This document shows, piece by piece, positions 9,801 through 17,556 of a stretch of 64,000 nt of DNA. The notes under the pieces are model-generated. The model saw only the letters and a program-made list of their open reading frames with translations. It made no database searches and was not told the DNA's origin. A program made the position numbers and the translations under genes. Where the stretch lies: contig NZ_VIRG01000070.1 of NCBI RefSeq assembly GCF_008107695.1, forward strand, positions 1,178,001-1,242,000, written 5' to 3'. This DNA is from Stappia sp. BW2. Lineage in GTDB: Bacteria > Pseudomonadota > Alphaproteobacteria > Rhizobiales > Stappiaceae. Position 1 is the first letter of the stretch. Each line of letters starts with the position of its first letter.

Positions 9801-10189
9801 ACGGGCGGCCGGTCAACAGCAGTGAAGCGGCGGATACCGCGAGTTTCGAAACGCTCGATATCAACTTCTCGCGGGACGGCGATTTGCTGACCATCAGCCG
9901 CGGTGCTCTTGAAGGCAATGCTCTTGGAGGAACTGTCAGCGGTTCGGTGGATCTGTCGCGACAAACGCTCAACCTGACAGGCACTTTCGTGCCGATCTAC
10001 GCACTCAACAACTTCTTCGCCAAGATACCGTTGCTGGGTTTTGCGCTCGGCGGCGGTTCAGGCGAAGGCCTGATCGGCGTGACCTATCGTCTGTCGGGGC
10101 CCGTTTCCGATCCGGTGCTTTCCGTCAATCCGATTTCGGCGATTGCCCCTGGTATCTTCCGCAAGATGTTCGAGTTTCAGCCAAACTGA
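6839..10189 (+). CDS. Large AsmA/YhdP-like envelope protein (DUF3971 and AsmA-like C-terminal region)
   Basis: The product is about 1,100 aa. A basic cytoplasmic N-terminus and one transmembrane helix (about residues 44-64) precede a very long beta-rich periplasmic region. The C-terminal part, with its ISRGALEGNALGGTVSGSVDL-like repeats and an LGGGSGEGLIGVTYRLSGPVSDP-like end, is typical of the DUF3971/AsmA_2 family. YhdP-group proteins form bridge-like grooves that carry phospholipid between inner and outer membranes; that role is inferred here. No ATG is available at the 5' end, so the start is a TTG. 6839 is the longest choice; another TTG at 6899, preceded by AGGCGA, is equally possible. 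Confidence 0.8.
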   Translation: MPCSKLEPKRLSYAYRRKIGLTYLPKSGEPENTPKKGRQKRKRLRYFAAAVLIGLVAGLIFLFATGPVRIPLLGSLLAYQGTRGQVQLSIGSASVDFTAPEGINILVSDAKVDIAGGSPVSISFPELTAPLNRDALLSGEVHFSSLNLVKPHVRIVLAGGPAKLPKMGPLMEAVDRVSDVVDDQFARRGLSFVKIRDATFELAGSFPRRYSGIDADILRDENRSIRAFARVAGNISTWRLELARNAPPGADAKSIGVVVNGITLAELLGPSARSVQGKGLGLPASAKIESRLTGDGKFISANAVARIRNGWFQLGKTLVAFDDAALSLLFEAGQDTIEITKSHVIRGNSRIFFTGSIGPVAGDSHEWQINLDSEYPQFGSADVPEEPNMLDGIQVRARFDPLEKLLTVDRFTARAGKAVVHGVASLQITPEGPYLALAADGELIPLAVAKQLWPITLVPPARRWIIDRLKNGLIETVSYTGALRPPAFDPRNPDPGWSGNDMSLDMTFSDGAVTPVGDVPEIAGLEGTLTIKDETLTVSAKNGTATSSKGGPVAVPDGVFQIHHLPLRDGKMANVNARMEGAAADLGAMVNSAPFRVLDRADLKNDGVEGSGELDITASFPLGREIDLTDIDWQATGQLKNFSDSNPIMGHTVRKSDVALDANKDQVAITGKGILDGLQADIDLVVPLGESGVAARQDVVVSLNAQQLKDKGVDLTTFLQGNMKLSVAKVSDGQEFVIDLKQTDVRLQALGWQKAKGVPAKASFKLVETDKQRRVKDFKLVSEGVDVAGSMRLSLAGDLVSAAFSTFKLRPGDNVEVDIQKASDGRYDIIFAGSSFDGRGLIKSMRSPGSSKGAGDFSGGARIAANIDRVTGFNNQAIEKFVGKIDTGAKGLISADLRGLVNGRANFEFTVTDQGGSQAAIGRFENTGATLRFLDLYKRMRGGTGVLNVAMADENSWVGDFNVRSLRITEDPAIQRIREQNRAKKIPDGRPVNSSEAADTASFETLDINFSRDGDLLTISRGALEGNALGGTVSGSVDLSRQTLNLTGTFVPIYALNNFFAKIPLLGFALGGGSGEGLIGVTYRLSGPVSDPVLSVNPISAIAPGIFRKMFEFQPN

Positions 10190-10274
10190 GTAAAAGCTCT
10201 TCCGCGCCGGGCCGGTTCTCCGATTTGCGGTCTCCGTCTGGCTGCGTTCGAGACGACTGGTCAGGAGGGCGGAA

Positions 10275-10304
10275 CAAAAAAGCCGGGCATGGGCCCGGCT
10301 TTTG
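10275..10304 (-). terminator. Rho-independent terminator of tyrS (possibly bidirectional)
   Basis: AGCCGGGC / GCCCGGCT forms an 8-bp stem around ATGG. On the minus strand it is followed by a T-run (AAAAAA on the plus strand), and on the plus strand by TTTT. It therefore ends tyrS and may also stop transcription from the AsmA-like gene. Confidence 0.85.
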
Positions 10305-10325
10305 TCCGTCGAGAGCTTGGGTCGC

Positions 10326-11579
10326 TTAGACCGGCTTGAGAAGCACGTGCTTTTTCTTGCCGAGCGACAGTTTGACGATGCCGTCTCCGGTGACATCTGC
10401 AAGCGTGATCTGGCGCTTGTCGTCCTGTTCGCCCTTGTCGTTGATCTTCACGGCACCACCCTTGATGTTGCGGCGAACGTCTCCGTTGGAGGCGCAAAGC
10501 CCGGCGGTTACGAATGCGGACAGGACCCCGAGGCCCGCTTCCAGATCCGCTTTTGCGATTTCCACCGTCGGCAGGCCCTCGGCCGTCTGGCCTTCTTCAA
10601 AGGCCCTGCGTGCGGTCTCTGCAGCCGCTTCGGCGTTTTCCCGCCCGTGGATCAATGCGGTTGCTTCCGTGGCCAGGATCTTCTTGGCCTCGTTGATTTC
10701 GGAGCCTTCAAGCGCGGCCAGGTGGGCGATTTCGTCCATCGGCAGAACCGTGAACAGCTTCAGGAATCGCTCAACGTCCGCGTCTTCCGTATTGCGCCAG
10801 AATTGCCAGTAGTCATAGGCGGAAAGCTGCTCTTCGTTGAGCCACACCGCACCGGCGGCGGTCTTGCCCATTTTCGCGCCCGACGAAGTGGTCAGAAGCG
10901 GAGAGGTGAGGGCGTACGCTTCGACATCGCCCAGTCGGCGGACGAGATCCGTGCCAGACAGGATATTGCCCCATTGGTCGGAGCCGCCCATTTGAAGGCG
11001 GCAGCCCGTACGCCGGTAAAGCTCCAGATAGTCATAGCCCTGAAGGAGCATGTAATTGAATTCGAGGAAGGACAGATGCTGCTCGCGTTCCAGGCGCAAG
11101 CGCACACTGTCTCGCTGGATCATCTGATTGACCGAGAAATGCCGTCCGATATCGCGCAGAAATTCGACGTAGTTCAGTTTCAGCAGCCAGTCGGCATTGT
11201 CTACCATAATGGCATCCGTCGGGCCGTCGCCGAAGGTGAGGAGCTTTTCGAAAACCTTGCGAATGCCGGCCTTGTTTTCCTCAATCACCTCTTCGGTGAG
11301 AATCTTGCGGGATTCGTCCTTGCCTGAGGGATCTCCGACGCGCGTTGTGCCGCCACCCATCAGCGCGATGGGACGGTGGCCGGTTTTCTGGAACCAGTGC
11401 AGCATCATGATCGGCACAAGAGAGCCGGCATGAAGGCTCGGAGCGGTGCAGTCGAAGCCGATATAGGCTGTTACGGTTTCCTTCGCGCAAAGAGCGTCCA
11501 GACCGTTGGGGTCGGAGATCTGATGAATGAAACCGCGTTCTGAAAGAACGTTTAGAAAGTCCGATTTGAACTCGCTCAT
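10326..11579 (-). CDS. tyrS: Tyrosyl-tRNA synthetase
   Basis: The 417-aa class I synthetase charges tRNA-Tyr. The HIGH-equivalent motif is HAGS at residues 50-53, and the KMSKS loop is represented by KMGKT in a [11 protein letters not shown] context, as in TyrRS of the TyrS type. The C-terminus carries an S4-type RNA-binding domain with [20 protein letters not shown] 11579 gives the usual MSEF-type N-terminus; a longer frame to 11729 adds 50 residues of unlikely composition. Confidence 0.95.
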   Translation of the reverse strand: MSEFKSDFLNVLSERGFIHQISDPNGLDALCAKETVTAYIGFDCTAPSLHAGSLVPIMMLHWFQKTGHRPIALMGGGTTRVGDPSGKDESRKILTEEVIEENKAGIRKVFEKLLTFGDGPTDAIMVDNADWLLKLNYVEFLRDIGRHFSVNQMIQRDSVRLRLEREQHLSFLEFNYMLLQGYDYLELYRRTGCRLQMGGSDQWGNILSGTDLVRRLGDVEAYALTSPLLTTSSGAKMGKTAAGAVWLNEEQLSAYDYWQFWRNTEDADVERFLKLFTVLPMDEIAHLAALEGSEINEAKKILATEATALIHGRENAEAAAETARRAFEEGQTAEGLPTVEIAKADLEAGLGVLSAFVTAGLCASNGDVRRNIKGGAVKINDKGEQDDKRQITLADVTGDGIVKLSLGKKKHVLLKPV

Positions 11580-11703
11580 GTTCGCCTGTCCGTCCGTCTT
11601 GTGTGCCTGCCGGCATTCCTGCGGTCGTGCTCTAGCGCGTGCCGCAGGACTTGTAAATTGCGACGGCCGGAAAATCGGGAGCGCAGATGCTCTCAGGCGG
11701 CGG

Positions 11704-11922
11704 TTAGTTGCCTGCCTGGCCGTTGGCACGCACTTTCACGCAGACGAATTTCAGCTCGCCACCTTCCCAGGCAAGGCGCATGCCTTCCGAGAGTGTCCGC
11801 GGGACGGCTTCGCTGAGTGCTGCCTGGCATTCCGTCTCATCCTGAAACGTGCCTTGATCGGCAACAGCCCAGACATTCGGACCACTTAAAAGCTGAATGG
11901 AAACCGCCATAATCACCCACAT
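11704..11922 (-). CDS. Small hypothetical protein with hydrophobic N-terminus
   Basis: The product is 72 aa. ATG 11922 is chosen because an AAGGAG ribosome site stands 6-7 nt upstream; a longer frame to 11982 lacks one. The first about 20 residues are hydrophobic and could be a signal peptide or an anchor. The rest is a short soluble domain with two cysteines (in TECQAAL and KFVCVKV) that could form a disulphide. I do not recognise a family. Confidence 0.6.
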   Translation of the reverse strand: MWVIMAVSIQLLSGPNVWAVADQGTFQDETECQAALSEAVPRTLSEGMRLAWEGGELKFVCVKVRANGQAGN

Positions 11923-12104
11923 GGAAAACTCCTTTTTTCTTGCCGGACCGCGAGGGGCCGGCGACTTCAAACATACTTTCAAGCTTAATCCGGCGAAAGT
12001 GAAGCATCGTGATGGTGGTCACAGCCAAAGTTGCCGGCAACTCCTAAATTGAAATCATCAGCAGCGCACGGAAAGCCGCTGTTCAACAATCGAAAGGAGT
12101 CGTC

Positions 12105-12374
12105 ATGTTTCGCAAGTTTGCAATAGCCGCCGTCACAGTCGCCACCATGGCTACCGCTGCCGTCACCATTACTCCGAATGAAGCTCATGCCAAGAACCGC
12201 GGCGGTGCGATTGCCGCTGGTGCCATCATCGGCCTTGCCGCCGGCGCCATCATCGCTTCCCAGGCTCAGCCGCGCTACTACCAGCCGGTCCGCTGCCAGA
12301 AGCGCCCGGTGACCCGTTGGAGCCGTTATTACGGCCGCTACGTTGTCGTCGGTTACCAGCGCGTCTGTTACTGA
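12105..12374 (+). CDS. Small exported protein with glycine-zipper segment
   Basis: The product is 89 aa and starts after a clear GAAAGGAG ribosome site. A Sec-type signal peptide with an AHA cleavage motif (about residues 27-29) is followed by a Gly/Ala-rich segment that alternates small residues, as in glycine-zipper peptides. The Tyr/Arg-rich C-terminus holds two cysteines. It resembles small periplasmic or outer-membrane-associated proteins of alphaproteobacteria, but no function can be assigned. A terminator follows. Confidence 0.7.
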   Translation: MFRKFAIAAVTVATMATAAVTITPNEAHAKNRGGAIAAGAIIGLAAGAIIASQAQPRYYQPVRCQKRPVTRWSRYYGRYVVVGYQRVCY

Positions 12375-12398
12375 TCTCATCCACAATGTCTGCGAATG

Positions 12399-12419
12399 GC
12401 CTCCTTCGGGAGGCTTTTT
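12399..12419 (+). terminator. Rho-independent terminator
   Basis: GCCTCC-TTCG-GGAGGC with a stable UUCG-type tetraloop is followed by TTTTT, 24 nt after the small exported protein gene. Confidence 0.88.
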
Positions 12420-12483
12420 CGTCTTGAGATTTGGTTGATCCTGCTTTTCAACACGGAACAGTGAAATTTTCATCCGGTGTTCC

Positions 12484-13530
12484 ATGTCTTCCAATCTCCC
12501 ACAGTCTCCTTCCCGGGCTCATGGCCTCATCTGCGGCACTCTGGAGCCTGGTCCCCTGAACGCCATCACGGATATCGACGGTGTTGCTGTCGGCCATCGG
12601 ACCTTGAACGAGGGCGATCTCAGAACCGGGTTCACCGCTCTTGTGCCACATCCCGGCAATCTCTTTCGCGAGAAGCTTCCAGCCGCTGTCGAAGTCATCA
12701 ACGGCTTTGGAAAGAGCGCTGGTCTGATCCAGGTCGATGAACTGGGAACGCTGGAAACACCGATCCTGCTGACAAACACCTTTGGCGTTGGAACCGGCGT
12801 AAACGCGCTTATCCGCCGGTCGATTGCCGAAAACCCGGAGATTGGCCGCTCTACAGGAACCATCAATCCAGTGGTGATGGAATGTAACGATGGCTATCTG
12901 AGCGACATTCAGGCAATGGCCTTGAGCGAAGCCGATGCCGAGGCGGCCCTGAATGCGGCCGGTAGAACGGTTGAACAGGGCAGCGTCGGGGCCGGGACGG
13001 GCATGAGTGCCTTTGGTTTCAAAGGTGGTGTTGGTACGGCGTCTCGTGTCTTTGATCTTGGCGAACGTCAACACAGGCTTGCCGCTTTGGTGCTTGCCAA
13101 TTTTGGCCGGCCCGGCGATCTGGTGCTGCCGGATGGACGGCGGCCGCACCCAAAACAGGCCAGGCAAAGCGAAGAACGCGGTTCTGTCATCGTCGTTCTG
13201 GCGACGGATGTGCCTCTGGAAAGCCGGCAATTGAAACGGATTGCGCGGCGGGCCGGGGCAGGGTTGGCTCGGCTGGGTGCCTACTATGGCAATGGAAGCG
13301 GCGATATCGCGCTCGCTTTTTCAACTGCCTCAAGGGTTTCGCACTTCGAAGAGAGCGACTTTGTCGCTCGCGATATTCTTAGAGAAGACAAGATCGACGT
13401 CCTGTTTCAGGCGGCTGCCGAAACGACGCAGGAATCCGTTCTTAACGCAATGATCGCATCTCCGGCGATGCGCGGACGGGGGCGCAGCAAGCGGCCGTCA
13501 CTTGCTGACTGGTTGCGCGTAAACGCTTAG
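12484..13530 (+). CDS. P1/S58 family peptidase (DmpA-like N-terminal nucleophile aminopeptidase)
   Basis: The 348-aa product belongs to the DmpA/BapA/NylC family, whose precursors cut themselves to expose an N-terminal nucleophile. In DmpA the cut precedes a Ser in a GSIIV-like motif. Here the equivalent is GSVIVVLATD, predicting cleavage between Gly233 and Ser234. Other family marks are the early HxT...GxTAL region (VGHRTLNEGDLRTGF), SVGAGTGM and NGSGDIALAFST. Substrates could be N-terminal D- or beta-amino acids, or amides; this cannot be told from sequence. The start lacks a strong ribosome site. Confidence 0.85.
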   Translation: MSSNLPQSPSRAHGLICGTLEPGPLNAITDIDGVAVGHRTLNEGDLRTGFTALVPHPGNLFREKLPAAVEVINGFGKSAGLIQVDELGTLETPILLTNTFGVGTGVNALIRRSIAENPEIGRSTGTINPVVMECNDGYLSDIQAMALSEADAEAALNAAGRTVEQGSVGAGTGMSAFGFKGGVGTASRVFDLGERQHRLAALVLANFGRPGDLVLPDGRRPHPKQARQSEERGSVIVVLATDVPLESRQLKRIARRAGAGLARLGAYYGNGSGDIALAFSTASRVSHFEESDFVARDILREDKIDVLFQAAAETTQESVLNAMIASPAMRGRGRSKRPSLADWLRVNA

Positions 13531-13662
13531 ATCGTGTGCGATTTATTTGAGCGAGATCCATTTCAAGCCGAGCTTGAGGCCTGCTGAGGGCGGTGGCCAC
13601 CAGGACACTTTCAGCGTCACAGGTGTCCGGCGAATGCAAAGACATCGTTACGCTGACCAAAC

Positions 13663-13690
13663 AAAAAGGCCGGGCAAATGCCCGGCCTTT
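13663..13690 (-). terminator. Rho-independent terminator of glnA
   Basis: AAAGGCCGGGC / GCCCGGCCTTT encloses a short AAAT loop. Read on the minus strand it ends in a T-run, 24 nt beyond the glnA stop. Confidence 0.88.
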
Positions 13691-13713
13691 CCGTTGATCT
13701 GAACCTGATGGGA

Positions 13714-15123
13714 TCAGACAGAGTAGTACATGTCGAACTCGACCGGGTGCGGGGTCATTTCGTAACGCTCGACTTCTTCCATCTTCAGTTCGATGTAAGC
13801 GTCGATCTGGTCGTCGTCGAACACACCGCCAGCTTTCAGGAACTCACGGTCTGCATCGACTTCTTCCAGTGCTTCACGCAGAGAGCCGCAAACGGTCGGG
13901 ATTTCTGCAAGCTCTTCGGCCGGAAGGTCGTAGAGGTTCTTGTCCATTGCATCGCCCGGGTGGATCTTGTTCTTGATCCCGTCGAGGCCGGCCATCAGCA
14001 GAGCGGAGAAGCAGAGGTACGGGTTCGCGGTCGGATCCGGGAAACGAACTTCAACGCGCTTTGCCTTCGGAGAAGCCGTGAACGGAATACGGCAGGAAGC
14101 CGAACGGTTACGCGAGGAATAGGCCAGCAGAACCGGAGCTTCATAGCCCGGGACCAGACGCTTGTAGGAGTTGGTCGACGGGTTGGTGAAAGCGTTCAGC
14201 GCTTTGGCGTGCTTCAGGATACCGCCGATGAAGTACAGGCAGTTTTCCGAAAGATCGGCATACTGGTTACCGGCAAAAGTCGGCTCGCCGTTGTTCCAGA
14301 TGGACAGGTGGCAGTGCATGCCGGTGCCGTTGTCGCCGAATACCGGCTTCGGCATGAACGTGGTGGTCTTGCCGTAAGCATGAGCTACCTGATGGACGAC
14401 ATACTTGTACTTCTGCATGTTGTCGGCGCAACGGGTCAGGTTGTCGAACTTCATGCCGAGTTCGTGCTGGGCAGCAGCCACTTCGTGGTGATGCTTTTCG
14501 GTCGGAACGCCCATTTCTGCCATGACGGACAGCATTTCGGAACGGATGTCCTGAGCGCTGTCGACCGGCGGAACCGGGAAGTAGCCGCCCTTGGTGCGCG
14601 GACGGTGGCCGAGGTTGCCGGTTTCGTATTCGGAACCCATGTTGGACGGCAGTTCCGAGCTGTCGAGAATGAAGCCGGTGTTGTACGGGTCAGCGTTGAA
14701 GCGGACGTCGTCAAACATGAAGAATTCAGCTTCCGGACCGACGAACACGGTGTCGCCGAAGCCGCCGGACTTGACGTAGGCTTCTGCCTTTTTCGCGGTC
14801 ATGCGCGGGTCGCGGTTGTAGCCTTCGCCGGTGACCGGGTCGACGATGTCGCAGAAGATCGCCATGGTGGACTGCGCGAAGAACGGGTCGATGTGTGCAG
14901 ATTCCGGATCGAGGATCAGCATCATGTCGGACTCGTTGATGGCCTTCCAGCCGGCAATGGACGAGCCGTCGAAAGCAACGCCTTCAGCGAACATGTCTTC
15001 GTCAACGAGTGCTACGTCCATGGTGACGTGCTGCATTTTACCCTTAGGATCGGTAAAGCGCAGGTCGACGAATTTCACGTCTTTTTCCTGAATCTCCTTA
15101 AGGATTTCAGCGGCAGTGGTCAT
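13714..15123 (-). CDS. glnA: Glutamine synthetase type I
   Basis: The 469-aa enzyme joins ammonia to glutamate with ATP in the cytoplasm and is the main route of ammonium assimilation. Catalytic regions include [15 protein letters not shown], the ATP/metal region [12 protein letters not shown] and the glutamate-binding [10 protein letters not shown]. The adenylylation site NLYDLPAEE is present, placing it in the GSI-beta group, which GlnE switches off by modifying the Tyr. ATG 15123 has AAAGGG nine bases upstream; the ATG three codons earlier overlaps that site. It follows glnB by 127 bp and is probably read from the same nitrogen-controlled promoter. Confidence 0.97.
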   Translation of the reverse strand: MTTAAEILKEIQEKDVKFVDLRFTDPKGKMQHVTMDVALVDEDMFAEGVAFDGSSIAGWKAINESDMMLILDPESAHIDPFFAQSTMAIFCDIVDPVTGEGYNRDPRMTAKKAEAYVKSGGFGDTVFVGPEAEFFMFDDVRFNADPYNTGFILDSSELPSNMGSEYETGNLGHRPRTKGGYFPVPPVDSAQDIRSEMLSVMAEMGVPTEKHHHEVAAAQHELGMKFDNLTRCADNMQKYKYVVHQVAHAYGKTTTFMPKPVFGDNGTGMHCHLSIWNNGEPTFAGNQYADLSENCLYFIGGILKHAKALNAFTNPSTNSYKRLVPGYEAPVLLAYSSRNRSASCRIPFTASPKAKRVEVRFPDPTANPYLCFSALLMAGLDGIKNKIHPGDAMDKNLYDLPAEELAEIPTVCGSLREALEEVDADREFLKAGGVFDDDQIDAYIELKMEEVERYEMTPHPVEFDMYYSV

Positions 15124-15250
15124 AGTGTCCATCCCTTTAGTTTTTCATGTGAACGGTTGGGTACTGTTCCGGTCCTGCAAAGTGTCTAATATTTGGCTCC
15201 GTTGCGTGGGACCGGAATTCGGATTGCCGGCGGTTGCCGGAATGGGTGGG

Positions 15251-15610
<360 letters not shown>

Positions 15611-15701
15611 TTAAAGGCCGGATAAGTTCGGCGTGCCCTTTTCCGGTGCGCAGGTCAAAGCGACCCACCCGAGCCCGGAAGGGACCGTTGTCAGCAATAA
15701 A

Positions 15702-15716
15702 GCACGATGTGTGCCA
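15702..15716 (-). promoter_or_regulatory. Sigma-54 (RpoN)-type promoter of glnB-glnA
   Basis: On the minus strand the sequence is TGGCAC-ACATC-GTGC, against the -24/-12 consensus TGGCAC-N5-TTGC. Only the first T of the -12 element differs, and the GG and GC dinucleotides have the right spacing. The predicted start lies about 100 nt before glnB. Confidence 0.75.
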
Positions 15717-15988
15717 ACCCGGCATGCCACCCCGGAAATTTTACCCGTTCGGGGAAATCCGCCACTAAAAGCGGCAAATTATACGAACGGAATGATTGCC
15801 TACCACACATGACATTGGTCATATGATGTTAAATTGAGCAAACAGATTAAAAAGTAGGCTGTATTTTATCATTTGGTCCAGACGTACATCCGCTGTGCGC
15901 ATGGTGATTTGCACAATCTCACGTCAATCGAGTGCGGCAACAAGGCGGTGAAAAGGACGTAGGCCGAGATAGCGCAATTTCCGAGCGA

Positions 15989-16013
15989 GGAACCATCCTT
16001 ATCGTTGTGCGTT
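15989..16013 (+). promoter_or_regulatory. EcfG (general stress response)-type promoter
   Basis: GGAAC and CGTT are separated by exactly 16 nt, matching the alphaproteobacterial PhyR-EcfG consensus. The predicted start is about 20 nt before the DUF1328 ATG at 16042. The site is exact; its use by EcfG is inferred. Confidence 0.75.
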
Positions 16014-16041
16014 GCAGACACACGGGAGAATGGAGACACTT

Positions 16042-16203
16042 ATGCTCTTTTATGCTTTGGCTCTCGTGGCCATCGCACTTGTCGCCGGCACGTTCGGTTT
16101 CTTGGGAATGGGAGGTGCAACGGTGCCGGTTGCTCTCATCCTGGCCGGATTGTTTGGTGCGGTTTTAGTACTTTCGCTCATCGCGGGCGTGCTACGAAGG
16201 TAA
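16042..16203 (+). CDS. DUF1328 family small membrane protein
   Basis: The product is 53 aa with two hydrophobic helices separated by a glycine-rich turn (GTFGFLGMGGA) and a basic C-terminal RR. This is the pattern and length of DUF1328 peptides, which are widespread, often stress-induced and of unknown function. ATG 16042 is chosen because GGAG lies 6 nt before it; the ATG at 16030 has its purine run too close. An EcfG-type promoter precedes it, and the degenerate kinase gene starts 31 bp after its stop. Confidence 0.82.
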   Translation: MLFYALALVAIALVAGTFGFLGMGGATVPVALILAGLFGAVLVLSLIAGVLRR

Positions 16204-16234
16204 ACGCGAGAGTGCCAGTCCCTGCTGGTTTTTG

Positions 16235-17323
16235 ATGAACGCAGCGTCTGGTCTGCAAATTTTAGTGAGGAAATCTTTGCGCAGGCTTACATGGCACAAT
16301 GCCAGCCAGTCCGATGAGCAGCTTCGGGAATACCTCATTCTCGCCCTGTTGCGTTCGCGTACCTGCGTCATGCTGCAGGACGACTTGCTGAATTACCTCT
16401 ACATCACGAACCTGCCGCATATTTGGTCAGCGCCTGTCGGGGATGCCCCGACGGATGAGGAAATCTTTGGTGCGGGCATCGGCAGGCAGCTCGGTGAGGC
16501 AAAGAAGGTGGTGCTGCAAACCGGGCAAGCGGCTAAACTGCAGGTCATGACCGACAGTGGTCAGATTTTTGAAGTCCACATCGAAACGATTGCCGGTGTC
16601 AAAGACGTTTCACAGGTTCTGACAACCATCGTCGACATCACTGAAAGCAGCCGCAGGGAGCAGGCGCTCAAGGATCTGCTGCTTGAGGTCAGCCACAGGT
16701 CGAAAAATCTTCTGGCGGTCATTCAGAGCCTTGCCACGCAGTCCGCGCGCTATTCAGGGTCTCTTGAGCAGTTCATAGCCGAGTTTCAGGGGCGTATCTT
16801 TTCCCTCTCCAATTCCCAGGACCTTGTGACGGAAGCTGACTGGTTCGGTGTGCGCCTTTTCGATCTTGCGCGATCTCAAATGCTGCTGTTCGGCGCAAGG
16901 CGCGTTGTTCCGATTTCTACGACAGGCGAAAACCCGCTGCTGACGCCCAATGCTGCGCTTTATGTGGGGCTTGGGCTGCATGAATTGATTGCTTCGACGT
17001 TTTCCGATTCAGGGCTGGAGGGTGTTGGCAACATATCTCTTACCTGCAAGACGATACTGCATCGGGGGCGGGCGTGTCTGTCCATCAACTGGACTGCCGG
17101 CTGTGCCGCTGCACCGGAAGCTGATGAGAAAACGGCAGGTAGCGTGGAAGAGCAGCACAGAAGTGCCTTTTCAGCGTTGTTGCTCGAAACGGTGTTACCG
17201 CAGTCCCTGAGCGGGTCTGCTACATTCAGTGTGTCCGCCGGCAGCATTTCGTACAGCCTGTTGTTTCCCAAAACAGACTACAACGTTCGTCAGGAGGGGC
17301 GTGAAGATATGATCTGGGCCTAG
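16235..17323 (+). CDS. PAS/HWE-family histidine kinase homologue with degenerate ATP-binding domain
   Basis: The soluble product is 362 aa. A PAS domain (about residues 40-140) ends in a typical TTIVDITESSRREQ PAC segment. The H-box SHRSKNLLAVIQ keeps the phospho-accepting His seen in HWE/HisKA_2 kinases. The catalytic part is eroded: the N-box reads HELIASTFSDSG instead of HELATNAxKYG, losing the essential Asn. The G-box region reads AFSALLLE in place of GFGxxL. It may therefore act as a phosphotransfer or phosphatase partner rather than an autokinase. The preceding gene is only 31 bp away, which suggests joint control by the EcfG-type promoter. A TTG adjoins the ATG start, and no good ribosome site is seen. 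Confidence 0.8.
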   Translation: MNAASGLQILVRKSLRRLTWHNASQSDEQLREYLILALLRSRTCVMLQDDLLNYLYITNLPHIWSAPVGDAPTDEEIFGAGIGRQLGEAKKVVLQTGQAAKLQVMTDSGQIFEVHIETIAGVKDVSQVLTTIVDITESSRREQALKDLLLEVSHRSKNLLAVIQSLATQSARYSGSLEQFIAEFQGRIFSLSNSQDLVTEADWFGVRLFDLARSQMLLFGARRVVPISTTGENPLLTPNAALYVGLGLHELIASTFSDSGLEGVGNISLTCKTILHRGRACLSINWTAGCAAAPEADEKTAGSVEEQHRSAFSALLLETVLPQSLSGSATFSVSAGSISYSLLFPKTDYNVRQEGREDMIWA

Positions 17324-17556
17324 GATTTTCGTTGATCTGCTTAAGGCCTTGAGGGAATGTGTTCGACTTAACGTTGTTCCCGGATTTAAGCTTACGTATT
17401 TTTTGATTGATACTGTCGCGAATACTGAAATTAACAAATGTTATGAAGATTCTTGTTGTTTTCATGTTCGTTTTGCAAATGATTTTGTTGCCGGGCCCGT
17501 GAAAACTTTCTAATTCTGAGTCCTTCAAGCTTTCTTCCAGGGTCAGGCCAGCGGCG

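Noticed and set aside
13678-15189. 503-codon open frame on the plus strand opposite glnA
   Set aside because: It mirrors glnA codon structure, has no ribosome site or domain, and glnA is unmistakable on the other strand.
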